Below are positions 1 to 10,014 of a stretch of 64,000 bases of DNA, piece after piece (position 1 is the first letter of the stretch; each line of letters starts with the position of its first letter). The stretch comes from Aerococcus loyolae (GTDB taxonomy: Bacteria; Bacillota; Bacilli; Lactobacillales; Aerococcaceae), in contig NZ_CP126958.1 in NCBI RefSeq assembly GCF_002871915.2, positions 1,178,001 through 1,242,000 of the forward strand, given 5' to 3'. The notes under the pieces are model-generated. The model saw only the letters and a program-made list of their open reading frames with translations. It was not told the DNA's origin and did no database searches. Made by a program: the position numbers and the translations under genes.

Positions 1-1824
1 AATGACCTTGTAGCCCTTGTCAACAAATTCTTCAGCTTCTTCAACTGAGAAGAATTGTGGACGTGGGTGTTTAGAAGTCACGATGTAGTTAATCACGTTT
101 TCAGAACTTAAAGCCTTATCCATTACGGCTAAGAGGGAGTTGGTATCTGCAGGGAGGTAAGCCCGGACAAATTCACCCTTCTTCTCTGCCAAGTGGGTTA
201 ATAAACCTGGGTCTTGGTGAGTATAACCGTTATGGTCTTGTTGGAAAGCGGTAGAAGAGGAAATCAAGTTCAATGATTGATAAGGTTTATGCCATTTGTA
301 CTCGCTAGCTTCACGCATCCATTTGAAATGTTGGGTGATCATGGAGTCAACTGTCCGTAAGAAGGCTTCATAACTAGCAAAGAAACCATGACGACCGGTT
401 AAGGTATAAGCTTCTAAGAAACCTTCCATTTGGTGTTCGGATAATTGTGAGTCAATCACACGACCAGATGGTGACATCCATTCATCGTAGTTATCCTTAA
501 TTGGTTCTAGCCATTGACGTTTGGTAACATCAAAGACCTTGTTCAAGCGGTTAGACTTAGTTTCGTCTGGCCCAAAGATACGGAAGTTGTCTGGGTTCTT
601 TTCGATAACGCCAGCAGCATAGCCACCCATTTCAATCATATCTTGGGCGTCGCGTTCACCAGGTGTATCGAAGTCAAGGGCATAGTCACGCCAGTCTGGT
701 AAGTCTAAAGGTTTAGGATCGATGCCTCCGTCAGTAATTGGGTTGGAAGCCATCCGTTGGTCACCCTTAGGCGCAATTTCAGCAATTTCTGGACGTAATT
801 GACCATCTTCAGTAAAGAGTTCTTCTGGACGGTAGGATTTCAACCAATCAACTAAAGCATCTACATGTTCCATATTCTCAGCGTTCACTGGAATTGGCAC
901 TTGGTGGGCTCTGAAGGAACCTTCAATGTCGTTACCTTCCCATGCCTTAGGACCAGTCCAGCCCTTAGGTGTCCGGTAAAGAATCATTGGCCAGTTACCC
1001 ATAGTAGCTTCTTCAGCTGAACCTTTACGCGCTTCGCCTTGTATGGATTTAATCTTTTCAATAGCTTGGTCTAAGGTTTTAGCCATGAGTGGGTGAACCT
1101 TTTCAGGATCGTTGCCTTCAACCACCATTGGATCCCAACCTAAGCCTTGGAAGTACTTAATTAAGTCTTCATTAGATTTACGTTCTAAAATAGTTGGGTT
1201 AGCAATTTTACCCCCGTTTAAGTAAAGGATTGGTAAGACGGCACCATCAGTCACTGGGTTAATAAAGCTATTAGATAACCAGCTGGCTGCTAAAGGACCA
1301 GTTTCAGATTCCCCGTCACCAATCACAGTAGCTGCAATCACGTCAGGATTATCAAGGATGGCCCCGGTAGCGTGGGATAAGGAATAACCAAGTTCCCCAC
1401 CTTCATGGATAGATCCAGGAATTTCAGCGGTCGCGTGTGAGCCGGTTCCTCCTGGGAAGGAGAAGTATTTGAAGAATTTTTGCATTCCTTCCTTGTTTTG
1501 TGGGTATTCTGGATAATGTTCACTCCAGGTCCCATCTAAATAAGCATTGGCTTGCATCACTTGGCCACCATGTCCTGGTCCTTCGATATAGAACATGTTT
1601 AGGTCATATTTATTGATGACACGGTTCAAATGAGCGTAAACAAAGTTTTGCCCGGCAATGGTTCCCCAGTGTCCGATTGGGGTGATCTTAACGTCATCTG
1701 CCGTTACTTCACGGTCTAATAAAGGATTATCCCGTAAGTACATTTGTCCGACAGATAAATAGTTAGCGGCACGCCACCAGGCATCCACTTTATCTAAATA
1801 CGCTTTTGAATCAAAATCAGTCAT
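1..1824 (-). CDS. xfp: xylulose-5-phosphate/fructose-6-phosphate phosphoketolase (3' end cut by window edge)
   Basis: Thiamine-diphosphate enzyme that splits xylulose 5-phosphate (and often fructose 6-phosphate) with phosphate into acetyl phosphate plus an aldose phosphate; it is the key step of heterolactic and pentose fermentation. I translated the open frame from the ATG at 1824 to the window edge: 608 residues of a family near 790, so the C-terminal part lies outside. Visible are GPGHGG near residue 83, a GDGE cofactor motif near 169-172 and the TPKGWTGP segment. A very strong ribosome site (AAAGGAGG, 8 bases ahead) fixes the start. It is a monocistronic-looking gene 175 bases downstream of pepT on the same strand. 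Confidence 0.95.
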   Translation of the reverse strand, partial: MTDFDSKAYLDKVDAWWRAANYLSVGQMYLRDNPLLDREVTADDVKITPIGHWGTIAGQNFVYAHLNRVINKYDLNMFYIEGPGHGGQVMQANAYLDGTWSEHYPEYPQNKEGMQKFFKYFSFPGGTGSHATAEIPGSIHEGGELGYSLSHATGAILDNPDVIAATVIGDGESETGPLAASWLSNSFINPVTDGAVLPILYLNGGKIANPTILERKSNEDLIKYFQGLGWDPMVVEGNDPEKVHPLMAKTLDQAIEKIKSIQGEARKGSAEEATMGNWPMILYRTPKGWTGPKAWEGNDIEGSFRAHQVPIPVNAENMEHVDALVDWLKSYRPEELFTEDGQLRPEIAEIAPKGDQRMASNPITDGGIDPKPLDLPDWRDYALDFDTPGERDAQDMIEMGGYAAGVIEKNPDNFRIFGPDETKSNRLNKVFDVTKRQWLEPIKDNYDEWMSPSGRVIDSQLSEHQMEGFLEAYTLTGRHGFFASYEAFLRTVDSMITQHFKWMREASEYKWHKPYQSLNLISSSTAFQQDHNGYTHQDPGLLTHLAEKKGEFVRAYLPADTNSLLAVMDKALSSENVINYIVTSKHPRPQFFSVEEAEEFVDKGYKVI

Positions 1825-1896
1825 TTTTTGATTTCCTCCTTTGAGCGAGTCGCTCTTATTTCTATTAATAATAACTTATCGCTTACCCATGACCAC

Positions 1897-1925
1897 ATGA
1901 TAACATAGTCACAATCTTTTGAGAA
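1897..1925 (-). promoter_or_regulatory. candidate promoter of phosphoketolase gene
   Basis: On the minus strand TTCTCA and TATCAT are separated by 17 bases, about 70 bases before the xfp start. The -35 is poor. No clear catabolite-response palindrome was seen, so this is a weak inference. Confidence 0.3.
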
Positions 1926-1999
1926 TAGCTTAAGAGCAAGATTTTTTGTTTATTTTCTTAAAATACAATCAAAGGAAGAAACGTTAATATGATCACTAG

Positions 2000-3250
2000 T
2001 TAAGCGCTATAATGACGGACGTTCTTGGCAATGTCGATCAGGACTGCGATCGATTGTTCAATTGTTTCAATTGTCACAAATTCGTAAGGGCCATGGGTAT
2101 TTTCAGCTCCTGAGAAGAGATTTGGGGTTGGCAGGCCCTTATGTGAGAGAATAGCTCCGTCCGTTCCGCCGCGCATAGGTGCTTCAAAAGCTTCCACCTT
2201 ATTTTTCAAATAAGCATCCCTAGCTAGATCAATTACCCAGGGGTAATCTTTTAGCACTTCGTACATATTGTCATATTGGTCAACAATCCGATAAGTAATT
2301 CGCTCTTCACCGATTTCTTGGTTTAAACGCGCGACTTGTTCTTCAAAGTAAGCCAATTTCTCTTGCATTTTTTTCTTATCATGGTCCCTTAAGTAATAAA
2401 ACTGGTTGAGATGGTCAATCGTTCCTTCTTGACGGATCAAGAAATAGAAGCCTTCCCGACCACTGGTCTTTTCGGGCACTTGGTCAGCGGGGAGACTGGT
2501 AGCTAAACGGGCACCCCATAAGAGGGCATTAATCATGGAATCCTTAGCCGCCCCGGGATGGACACTCCGTCCGGAAATAGTGACGTTGGCTTGCTTAGCA
2601 TAGAAATTCTCGTAAGTCAGGGTGCCGTACCGGCCACCATCGATGGTATAGGCAAAGTCCGCCCCAAACTGGTCGATATCAAAGTATTTCGCTCCTCGGG
2701 TGCCAATTTCTTCGTCTGGTCCAAAAGCGACCCGAATCTTGCCATGGGGAATTTCGGGATGGTTAATTAAATATTCTCCAAAAGTAACAATAGAAGTAAT
2801 CCCTGCCTTGTCATCAGCTCCCAGTAAGGTTCGCCCGTCAGTGGTTACTAGGGTATGACCAACCACATGTTTTAAGCGGGGAAAGTCCTTGGGAGAAAGC
2901 ACCATATTCTCTTCCTCATTAAGGACAATGTCTCCCCCATCATAATTTTCAATCACTTGGGGTTGAATGTTTTCGGCGTTGTAATCGGCGGTGTCCACAT
3001 GGACAATGAAACCCACAGTAGGGATATTTTCATCAGGAAGAGTGCTGGGAATCGTGGCCGTCAGGTAGGCATCCTTGGGATTATAGAAGCAGTCTTCAAA
3101 GCCCAAGGCCTCGATTTCATCCTTTAATTTAAGGGTAAATTCTTCCTGGCTGGGCGTCGAAGGAATAGTAAGCGAACTTTCATCACTGCGAGTGTTGACT
3201 TTAGCGTATTTGATAAAGCGGTCCAGAATTTGCTGTTGTTGTGTATTCAT
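2000..3250 (-). CDS. pepT: tripeptide aminopeptidase PepT
   Basis: Cytosolic M20 zinc peptidase that removes the N-terminal residue from tripeptides. The 416-residue length fits PepT. Seen: HVDTAD near residue 84, GADDKAG near 143, the PDEEIG glutamate motif near 178 and MRGGTDGA near the C-terminus, together supplying the two-zinc site. The frame stays open 17 codons further upstream, but the ATG at 3250 has the ribosome site (AAAGAGG) and matches the family N-terminus, so I place the start there. It lies just downstream of two peptide-binding lipoproteins on the same strand, consistent with peptide use, but a terminator separates them. Confidence 0.95.
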   Translation of the reverse strand: MNTQQQQILDRFIKYAKVNTRSDESSLTIPSTPSQEEFTLKLKDEIEALGFEDCFYNPKDAYLTATIPSTLPDENIPTVGFIVHVDTADYNAENIQPQVIENYDGGDIVLNEEENMVLSPKDFPRLKHVVGHTLVTTDGRTLLGADDKAGITSIVTFGEYLINHPEIPHGKIRVAFGPDEEIGTRGAKYFDIDQFGADFAYTIDGGRYGTLTYENFYAKQANVTISGRSVHPGAAKDSMINALLWGARLATSLPADQVPEKTSGREGFYFLIRQEGTIDHLNQFYYLRDHDKKKMQEKLAYFEEQVARLNQEIGEERITYRIVDQYDNMYEVLKDYPWVIDLARDAYLKNKVEAFEAPMRGGTDGAILSHKGLPTPNLFSGAENTHGPYEFVTIETIEQSIAVLIDIAKNVRHYSA

Positions 3251-3268
3251 GATTTTCCTCTTTCTAGT

Positions 3269-3301
3269 AAAAATGGGATCAAAGAAATGCTCTGATCCCA
3301 T
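3269..3301 (-). terminator. terminator after oppA paralogue
   Basis: Stem TGGGATCA / TGATCCCA (3274-3281 with 3293-3300), followed on the minus strand by a T-run. It lies 25 bases after the stop of the binding-protein gene. Confidence 0.85.
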
Positions 3302-3324
3302 TATCGGTAATATTTTATGAACTT

Positions 3325-4953
3325 TTATTCTTCGTATCTTGCGGCACGGAAATAGGATTGGGCCCCATTGGTTTGGTTAATAACCCCTTTGAGCTTAGGA
3401 TCAATCATATTAGCGAAAGCACCTTGGTAAATTGGTGCCAAAGCTTGGTCATCTTGAACCAGTGTCCGCTCAGCAGCTAACAAAGTATCCCAACGTTCTT
3501 TGGGTTGGTTAGCTAAAGTTGTCCGGGCTTGGTTTAATTGCCCATCGAAGACTTCAGAATTATAGAAACCAGTATTCAAGGTCGAATGAGATTCAAAGTA
3601 TTCTAAGTAAGCGATTGGATCGACATAGGAAGGAATAAAGGTTCCTAACATAATATCGTAATCCTTGCTTGCGGCAATACTTTGACGGCTCTTGAGGGGC
3701 ACGTTACGGATAGTGACTTCAATGCCAGGTAGGTTCTTTTGCCATTCCCCTTGTAGGAATTCGGAGGTTGATTTGGAGACATCTGTATCTGAGGTTAAGA
3801 GCTCAATACTAATCTTATCTCGTCCTAAGTCCGCCTTAGCCTTTTCAAATTCCTCTTTGGCCTTATCGACATCATAGGAGGATAGCGAACCGTTTTGGGC
3901 CCGGAAGTCTTCACCGGTTTCTGGGTCTTGGTCATGTTTTTTAGGTATCCAGCCATCAATTGGGGTTGACCCGTCTTTGAGCACGTTTTGGACAAAGGCT
4001 TCTTTATCGAATGATGAAGCTAAGGCCTTGCGTAAGTGAACATTATTTGTCGGTTCACGGGTAAAGTTAAATTGCAGATAGCCCACTAGACCAGAGGGGT
4101 CGACAGTTAAGGCTTCGTTATTTTGTTCTTGTTCCACATAAGGATTTCCAACTTTGGTATATTGAACCTTCCCATTTTCAAAGAGATTAAAGTTAGTCGA
4201 CATTTCTTTAGATACTTGCCAATTAATGGTATCCAGGTGGACATTGTCCTTATCCCAATATTGGTCATTTTTCTTTAATTGGAAGCTTTGTTCATTACCT
4301 GTCCAGCCATCAACCACAAAGGGGCCATTGAAGGCTGTGTTATCTTGGGAGGAGCCATAGTTATCGCCAACCTCCTTGGCCAGCTTCTCACTTTGAGGCA
4401 AGTAAGCTGGAGTCCCTAGTAAGCCTTTGAAATAAGGCGTAGGCGCTTCTAAGGTAAACTCTAGGGTCTTATCATCGATGGCCTTAACCCCTAATTGGTC
4501 GGTTGGCAGCTCACCATCTGAAATGGGCCGAGCATTCTTAATCACAAAGAACTTGTTGACATTTTCTGAGATCGCATTAGGGTCGACCGCTTTACGATAG
4601 GAAAAGACAAAGTCTTGGGCGGTCACTGGCTCTCCAGTTGACCAATTAGCATTGTCTCGAATCTTGAAGGTGTAAGTTAAGCCATCCTCAGATACCTCAG
4701 GTTCTTCAGCCGCTATCCCTAGCTCATTGCCGCCATCAATAGAAGGACGGTAAAGGCCTTCAGTGACATTGGCTAAGACATTTTGGGTAGGAATATCGGA
4801 AGAGGCAATACTGTTCAAGGAAGCTAGCTCCCCATCGGCAGTCGCGGTAATTTCTGTCTGCCGGGAAGACTCACTCCCACTCCCTCCTGAACATCCTGCT
4901 AAAGCCACTAGAACACTAAATAATAAGCCTAAGCCTTTAACACCTAACTTCAT
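3325..4953 (-). CDS. oligopeptide ABC transporter substrate-binding lipoprotein (second of a tandem pair)
   Basis: 542-residue family 5 solute-binding protein. It has a lipoprotein signal peptide with lipobox LAGC (Cys near residue 21), then the SBP-5 body (GLYRPS, WSTGEPVTAQDF, AFNGPFVVDGW, VGYLQFNF). It would sit on the outer face of the membrane and hand peptides to an Opp-type ABC permease. No permease or ATPase genes are in the window, so the partner must be elsewhere. It is clearly a paralogue of the neighbour at 5023-6669, with colinear motifs throughout and the shared ending VINQTNG...YFRAA, so this is a tandem duplication. Peptide specificity cannot be read from sequence. Confidence 0.9.
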   Translation of the reverse strand: MKLGVKGLGLLFSVLVALAGCSGGSGSESSRQTEITATADGELASLNSIASSDIPTQNVLANVTEGLYRPSIDGGNELGIAAEEPEVSEDGLTYTFKIRDNANWSTGEPVTAQDFVFSYRKAVDPNAISENVNKFFVIKNARPISDGELPTDQLGVKAIDDKTLEFTLEAPTPYFKGLLGTPAYLPQSEKLAKEVGDNYGSSQDNTAFNGPFVVDGWTGNEQSFQLKKNDQYWDKDNVHLDTINWQVSKEMSTNFNLFENGKVQYTKVGNPYVEQEQNNEALTVDPSGLVGYLQFNFTREPTNNVHLRKALASSFDKEAFVQNVLKDGSTPIDGWIPKKHDQDPETGEDFRAQNGSLSSYDVDKAKEEFEKAKADLGRDKISIELLTSDTDVSKSTSEFLQGEWQKNLPGIEVTIRNVPLKSRQSIAASKDYDIMLGTFIPSYVDPIAYLEYFESHSTLNTGFYNSEVFDGQLNQARTTLANQPKERWDTLLAAERTLVQDDQALAPIYQGAFANMIDPKLKGVINQTNGAQSYFRAARYEE

Positions 4954-4984
4954 AAGATCGCTTCTTTCTGTTTTATTTTATGAA

Positions 4985-5010
4985 GAGACTGTGACGAAAC
5001 TCACAGCCTC
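4985..5010 (-). promoter_or_regulatory. intercistronic hairpin between tandem oppA genes
   Basis: GAGACTGTGA and TCACAGCCTC form a stem around a short loop, between the stop of the first and start of the second binding-protein gene. There is no T-run, so it is more likely a processing or partial-attenuation structure than a full terminator. Confidence 0.4.
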
Positions 5011-5022
5011 ATTGTTCCTAAA

Positions 5023-6669
5023 TTAGTTTTCTGTTTGATAAGTTGCCGCCCTAAAGTAATTGGTGACACCATTAGTTTGGTTAATAACGCCAGTGAGTTT
5101 TGGATCCACTAAGAAGGCATAGGCCCCTTGGTAGATGGTCCCCAGCGCAGCTTCATCTTCCATCAAATAACGTTCTGCTTCTAAAAGCTTTTGGAAGCGG
5201 GCCTCGGGTTGGTCACCCAACTCATTTTGCGCTGTCGCTAAGAGTGAGTCATAGTTTTCTGAATCAAAATTAGCATTGTTTAAGGCACTTTGGCTATGGA
5301 AGTAATCCAGGTAAGCAGTGGGATCCACATAACTTGGATGGTAGGTCCCATAAACCATGTCATATTCACCAGTGTTAGTAATTTGTTGGCGACTCTTCAA
5401 AGGCACATTGCGGATTGTTACAGTCAAACCAGGCAGATTATTTTGCCATTCACCTTGTAAGAATTCCGACGTGGCTTTAGAAGTATCCGTATCTGAGGTC
5501 AATAATTCTAATTCAATATGGTCAAGACCGAGTTCTTGCTTGGCGAGTTTCCATTCGGATTGAGCAAAGTCCAAGTCATAGGCCCCTAAATGTCCATTCA
5601 TGGCCCGGAAGTCTTGACCGCTAGCTGGATCAGAGACATGGTCAGCTGGTACCCAGCCATCAAGGCTTTGAGAGCCATCTTTAAGGACAGCTTGGGTAAA
5701 GGCCTCCTTGTCAAAACCAGAACGTAAGGCTTGACGGACGTGCTTGTTTTTCAGGATAGGTTTGTCGAAGTTAAATTGTAAGTAACCAACCTTACCATTC
5801 AGGCTGGTTTGAAGAATGGGTTCTCCGGCTAATTGTTCCACATAAGGGTTACCGGTTTGCGTATATTGGACATCACCTGAATTGAAGAGATTATAGTTGG
5901 TTTGTAATTCTTTAGATACTTCCCAGTTAATGCGGTTCAATTGTACATTTTCAGCATCCCAGTAATCCGGATTCTTGACTAAGTCAAAGCTGTTTTCCGT
6001 CCCGGTCCAGCCTTCAACCAAGAAAGGCCCGTTAAAGGCTGTCTTTTTTGCAGATGACCCGTAGTCATCACCGACTTCTTCAGCCAGCTTTTGACTTTGA
6101 GGAAGAAAGGCTGGGGTTCCCAACAAGTCTTCAAAGTAAGCCGTAGGCGAAGTTAGGGTAAATTCTAGGGTCTTATCATCCAGCGCTTTAACTCCTAAAT
6201 TTTCTGGGCTTTCCTTCCCTTCTGAAATTTCTTTGGCCTTGTTAATCGGGAAGAAACGGTTAACGTTTTGGGAGAGTTCCGGTGGAGTCACCGCCTTACG
6301 GTAGGTATAGACAAAGTCATGGGCGGTCACAGGTTCACCGGTTGACCACTTAGCATCTTCACGGATTTTATAGGTATAGGTCTTGCCGTCTTCACTGATT
6401 TCAGGTTCTTCAGCAGCCATCCCTAGTTCCTTAAGTTTATCACTATCTTGAGGAGCAGGACGGTATAGACCTTCAATGGTGTTTGAAGCCACGTTCAAGC
6501 TCGGTGAATCGGAAGACTTAATCGTATCTAGCGATGCCAGTTCACCTTCTGAAGTGACGGCGATTTCCTGGCCGGCCTGGCTATTGGTCCCGCCTCCGCT
6601 GCTACTACAGCCTGCCATCACCAAGACTCCAATGAATAGCAAGCTGATTAGCTTATACCAACGCTTCAT
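5023..6669 (-). CDS. oligopeptide ABC transporter substrate-binding lipoprotein (first of a tandem pair)
   Basis: 548-residue family 5 solute-binding lipoprotein: hydrophobic signal, lipobox VMAGC, Ser/Gly linker, then the SBP-5 fold (GLYRPAPQ, WSTGEPVTAHDF, AFNGPFLVEGW, VGYLQFNFD). An in-frame GTG nine bases upstream is part of the AGAGGTGG ribosome site, so the ATG at 6669 is the preferred start. It forms a two-gene unit with its paralogue downstream. Role: extracytoplasmic capture of peptides for an Opp importer encoded elsewhere; some family members bind signalling peptides, which sequence alone cannot tell. Confidence 0.9.
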   Translation of the reverse strand: MKRWYKLISLLFIGVLVMAGCSSSGGGTNSQAGQEIAVTSEGELASLDTIKSSDSPSLNVASNTIEGLYRPAPQDSDKLKELGMAAEEPEISEDGKTYTYKIREDAKWSTGEPVTAHDFVYTYRKAVTPPELSQNVNRFFPINKAKEISEGKESPENLGVKALDDKTLEFTLTSPTAYFEDLLGTPAFLPQSQKLAEEVGDDYGSSAKKTAFNGPFLVEGWTGTENSFDLVKNPDYWDAENVQLNRINWEVSKELQTNYNLFNSGDVQYTQTGNPYVEQLAGEPILQTSLNGKVGYLQFNFDKPILKNKHVRQALRSGFDKEAFTQAVLKDGSQSLDGWVPADHVSDPASGQDFRAMNGHLGAYDLDFAQSEWKLAKQELGLDHIELELLTSDTDTSKATSEFLQGEWQNNLPGLTVTIRNVPLKSRQQITNTGEYDMVYGTYHPSYVDPTAYLDYFHSQSALNNANFDSENYDSLLATAQNELGDQPEARFQKLLEAERYLMEDEAALGTIYQGAYAFLVDPKLTGVINQTNGVTNYFRAATYQTEN

Positions 6670-6920
6670 TTCTTCCACCTCTTTTTCTCATTTATTTTTA
6701 CTTATCGGTAAATCTGCAAAGAGATACTCTTTTTAAAAGCTTCCCATAGCATACTTACTTTTAATAAGTAAATCATCATGATCTTATATTACTCCAATCC
6801 AGGGTGGAAAGTAAACTTAAACGACTTACATTTAGTTAGTATTTTCCCAGCATGATTGATCTGAATTTTCGATAGCAGAAAAATTATCGGGGTTTCCTCA
6901 TTAGAGGCAAAATGAGGCAG
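6670..6920. other. upstream region of the oppA pair
   Basis: AT-rich and non-coding. On the minus strand a TTTACT / TAATAT pair with an 18-base spacer could be the promoter. Around 6866-6886 an imperfect inverted repeat AATTTTC...GAAAAATT is present, faintly CodY-like but with the wrong spacing. Confidence 0.3.
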
Positions 6921-6963
6921 TAAAAAAGCCTAAAGGGAATCAGTCTCCCGATAGGCTTTTTTA
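6921..6963. terminator. bidirectional terminator between pepO-like gene and oppA pair
   Basis: AAAAAAGCCTA pairs with TAGGCTTTTTT around an inner GGGA/TCCC stem; there are U-runs on both sides. Most likely it ends the M13 peptidase transcript, whose stop is 225 bases away. Confidence 0.8.
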
Positions 6964-7187
6964 CAGTATCTAGTGGAACAATGGCATAGTCTTTGTTGTG
7001 ACTGTCACACTCTCTAAACCTGCTCCTGGTGCAGATCGATCTCCACTTCACTAAAGTGCAAGAAATTCTTTTCAAGAATTTTTGCTCTTTAGCTCCAGTT
7101 GCTATAGCTGTTCGAAGCGAAGAGCGAGTTACAGATATAGTATGCGTAGCTCTATCGATCTTTGGTGCATCCGTCGCACTCTGATTC
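6964..7187. other. non-coding stretch with imperfect palindromes
   Basis: No credible ORF. It holds a small perfect-looking hairpin (AAATTCTT / AAGAATTT around 7070) and AGATCGAT-type matches near both ends (7035 and 7158). It is probably the structured 3' region of the peptidase transcript or an old palindromic element; no function is assigned. Confidence 0.3.
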
Positions 7188-9092
7188 TTACCAGATAACG
7201 ACGCGGTCTTCTGGGTCTAGGTACATTTTATTTTCTGAAGAGGTTTGGTAGGCCACATGGAAGGCATCCAAGTTCTTGACTTGTTGGTTAGCCCGCCAAT
7301 AGTTAGGAGCATGGACGTCAATGGATAATAATAGGTTTTGGTATTGAGGGCGGGCCTTCATACACCAGATTCGAGCCCAATTATTGAAGAAGGCAATGGG
7401 GTCGTAGTCCTCCTCATGGGTCATGGCTTGGTAAGCCGCTTGCAAGCCGCCAGCGTCAGCAATATTTTCTGACACCGTTAAGGTCCCATTAACCTCGCCG
7501 TCTCCTAAGGGTAAACCATCGAACTGGTCAATCATGGCTTGGGCCTTGTGGGTAAAGACTTCATAGTCCTCATCCAGCCACCAGTTATTTAAATTCCCTT
7601 TCTCATCAAATTGAGCCCCATTGTTATCAAAGGCATGGGAAATTTCGTGGGCAATTACCCCGCCAATCCCACCGTAGTTTTCACTGCGGCTTTGCTTCAA
7701 GTCATAGAAAGGTGCTTGCAAGATACCTGCTGGGAAGCAAATATTATTGGCTGAAGGATCGTAGTAGGCGTTAACTGTTTCGGCAGACATATGCCAGCGA
7801 CTATGGTCAACTTCTTTCCCCCACTTAGCGAGATTGTCCTTAACCCGTTCAGCGGTAAAGGCTTTGAGATTTTGGTAGAGCGGTAAGTTACTATCCACCT
7901 TGAAGCGCTGATAAATTTCTGGGTAGCTATCAGGATAGCCCGCCATAATCGTGATAGCATCGAGTTTAACGATGGCCTTCTTAATAGTTTGTTGGGATAA
8001 CCAGGTATTATGTTTGAGCCGGTCCTTATAAACCGCAATCATTTCTTCGATCATGGCAGTCACGTCGGCCCGGGCTTCTGGGCCAAAGTACTTCTTACCA
8101 TAATAACAACCAAAGACTTGGTCAAAAGTATTGACGGTCAGATAGAAGGCGTGTTTTTCCCGGCTCATAGTCTTGGGGTTACCGGATAGAGCCAGGCTAT
8201 ACTGGCTAGCAATTTGACGCAAGTCTTCTGACAAGGCCTGAGCCCCATCACGAGCCACATTAACAATCATCCAAGACTTCAATTCTTCAAAGTGATCAGG
8301 GCTGAAGAATTCATTTAAGGCTTCAAAATACCGCGGTTCCGTTACAATGACGGTTTCTGGCTCTTGTCCGATTAATTCCTTGATAATCGCCTTAAGCGAA
8401 TAGTGAGATGAGTAACTTTCCACTTCATTAATGTCCTTAGGATTATAGGACTTGGTATAATCCGCTAATTCTTCCTGGGACTTCACATAAGGAACAAATA
8501 GCGCATCAAAGGCGATAGCTTGGTCGGTATGGCGTTGACTCAGTTCATCACTAAAGCCCATAGCCTTTAAAAGATCAACGGTCGACCGACGCCAAATTTC
8601 TAATAATTGCTTACCCGTTCCGTTATCCTCTTCATAGTAGCCCTTGTCAGGCAAAATGGTGTTAGGGCGGCTGAGATAGAGGGCATAGTTCACCGTATTT
8701 TTCATGTCGGCTTCGTTACCCAGGTTGAAGACGAAATCATGGCCAGCCAGTAACCATTGCTTAGAAAAAGCTTGAATTTGGTCAAAGTCAGTCAATTCGC
8801 CCACATTTTCCAGGTCAGCTTGGATGGGATTTGCTCCCTCTTGGTCCAAACGATCAAAGTCCATAGCTAATTGATAGAGGGCGATCATTTCTTCCATTTC
8901 GGGATTATCTAGCTTGATTTCTCCATCAGCCATTTTCTCAATGTCTGCCATGGATAATTCTTCAATCCCATCTCGTAAGGCCATGAAACCACCTGTTGAG
9001 GACTTGTCTTCCGGGATCTCGGCTTGTTCAATCCACTCCCCGTTCACGGCCATATAAAGGTCTTCTTTTGCTTGGGACATATCTACTGTCAT
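7188..9092 (-). CDS. pepO: M13-family zinc endopeptidase (PepO-like)
   Basis: 634-residue neprilysin-family metallopeptidase. The zinc motif HEISH (H482, E483, H486) and downstream ENIAD with the third ligand (E542) are intact. The N-terminus has no signal peptide or membrane segment, as in the cytosolic PepO oligopeptidases of lactic acid bacteria. The likely role is cutting imported 5-30 residue peptides, fitting the adjacent peptide-binding genes. The start ATG has an AAAGGAG site. The C-terminus ends in RVVIW, a slight variant of the family's usual C-x-V-W ending. Confidence 0.93.
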   Translation of the reverse strand: MTVDMSQAKEDLYMAVNGEWIEQAEIPEDKSSTGGFMALRDGIEELSMADIEKMADGEIKLDNPEMEEMIALYQLAMDFDRLDQEGANPIQADLENVGELTDFDQIQAFSKQWLLAGHDFVFNLGNEADMKNTVNYALYLSRPNTILPDKGYYEEDNGTGKQLLEIWRRSTVDLLKAMGFSDELSQRHTDQAIAFDALFVPYVKSQEELADYTKSYNPKDINEVESYSSHYSLKAIIKELIGQEPETVIVTEPRYFEALNEFFSPDHFEELKSWMIVNVARDGAQALSEDLRQIASQYSLALSGNPKTMSREKHAFYLTVNTFDQVFGCYYGKKYFGPEARADVTAMIEEMIAVYKDRLKHNTWLSQQTIKKAIVKLDAITIMAGYPDSYPEIYQRFKVDSNLPLYQNLKAFTAERVKDNLAKWGKEVDHSRWHMSAETVNAYYDPSANNICFPAGILQAPFYDLKQSRSENYGGIGGVIAHEISHAFDNNGAQFDEKGNLNNWWLDEDYEVFTHKAQAMIDQFDGLPLGDGEVNGTLTVSENIADAGGLQAAYQAMTHEEDYDPIAFFNNWARIWCMKARPQYQNLLLSIDVHAPNYWRANQQVKNLDAFHVAYQTSSENKMYLDPEDRVVIW

Positions 9093-9191
9093 AAATGAAC
9101 TCCTTTCAAAATTGAAAAAAACTTAGTGTTATTATATCATAGAACGGATTACATGCATTGACTGCATAAAAGACAAGGAAGGAGTTTAGCC

Positions 9192-9935
9192 ATGCGCATT
9201 GATAAAGTGATCGGAATCACAGGGAATGACACCCTCAATGACCGGGAATGGGATGAATTTTCCCGGGACTATACCCCCCACGGTTACGTCGACGGGGTCA
9301 GTCGGTCAGGAAACCTTCCCATCATCATTCCTATCCATAGCGACCTAAGACGCGCTGAAGACTATATCCAGCGAATTGACGGCTTGATATTTACCGGAGG
9401 TCAGGATGTTCACCCCTTGATGTATGGTGAAGACCCCGCTCCCCGCTTAAATGATATCTACCCGAAAAGAGACTACTGGGAAAGAGCCCTTTTTGAAGCT
9501 GCCCTTAAGTACCAAGTCCCTATCCTTGCCGTTTGTCGGGGCTTCCAACTGATTAACATTTTACTAGGGGGAACCGTTTACCAAGACCTCTCCTACTATC
9601 CTGTTAAAGACCGCCCAGCCATCCAGCACGTGCAAAAACATAGCCGGATGATTTACCCCCACCATTCAGTCACCATTAAGGAAGGCAGTGAAATGTACCG
9701 GCTCCTAGGTAACAAAGACAAAGCCCAAGTGAATTCCTACCACCACCAGGCCATCCGTGACCTCGCCCCTAAACTTGAAGCGACTGCCTGGGCCGCCGAT
9801 GGGGTCATTGAATCTTATCAATTTGGTGATGACAATGAAAAGCACCCTCTCTTAGGTGTTCAATGGCATCCAGAAATAATGATCCAAAATAACGAAGAAA
9901 TGATGCCCATCTTTGAATGGTTCTCATACTTCTAA
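9192..9935 (+). CDS. gamma-glutamyl-gamma-aminobutyrate hydrolase / class I glutamine amidotransferase-like protein
   Basis: 247-residue peptidase C26 (PuuD-type) protein. Nucleophile motif AVCRG (C115), with QWHPE supplying H226 and E228, completes the Cys-His-Glu triad; TGGQDVHP near 68-75 is the usual oxyanion region. Family members hydrolyse gamma-glutamyl bonds; the true substrate is unknown here. It is divergently placed from pepO, with an AAGGAG ribosome site 7 bases before the ATG, and ends at a strong terminator, so it is a single-gene unit. Confidence 0.85.
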   Translation: MRIDKVIGITGNDTLNDREWDEFSRDYTPHGYVDGVSRSGNLPIIIPIHSDLRRAEDYIQRIDGLIFTGGQDVHPLMYGEDPAPRLNDIYPKRDYWERALFEAALKYQVPILAVCRGFQLINILLGGTVYQDLSYYPVKDRPAIQHVQKHSRMIYPHHSVTIKEGSEMYRLLGNKDKAQVNSYHHQAIRDLAPKLEATAWAADGVIESYQFGDDNEKHPLLGVQWHPEIMIQNNEEMMPIFEWFSYF

Positions 9936-9940
9936 AGAAA

Positions 9941-10010
9941 AAACGAGACTCAATCGAGTAAGACTAGGCGACAAACGTCTACCTCTAGCACTCGGTGAAG
10001 TCTCGTTTTC
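9941..10010. terminator. bidirectional terminator
   Basis: Long hairpin: AAACGAGACT pairs with AGTCTCGTTTT, with an inner CGAGT/ACTCG pair. Runs of A on the left and T on the right serve both converging genes. Confidence 0.85.
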
Positions 10011-10014
10011 TTTT

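Noticed and set aside
6866..6886. Possible CodY box upstream of the oppA genes
   Set aside because: Half-sites AATTTTC and GAAAAATT are present but the spacing does not fit the CodY consensus.
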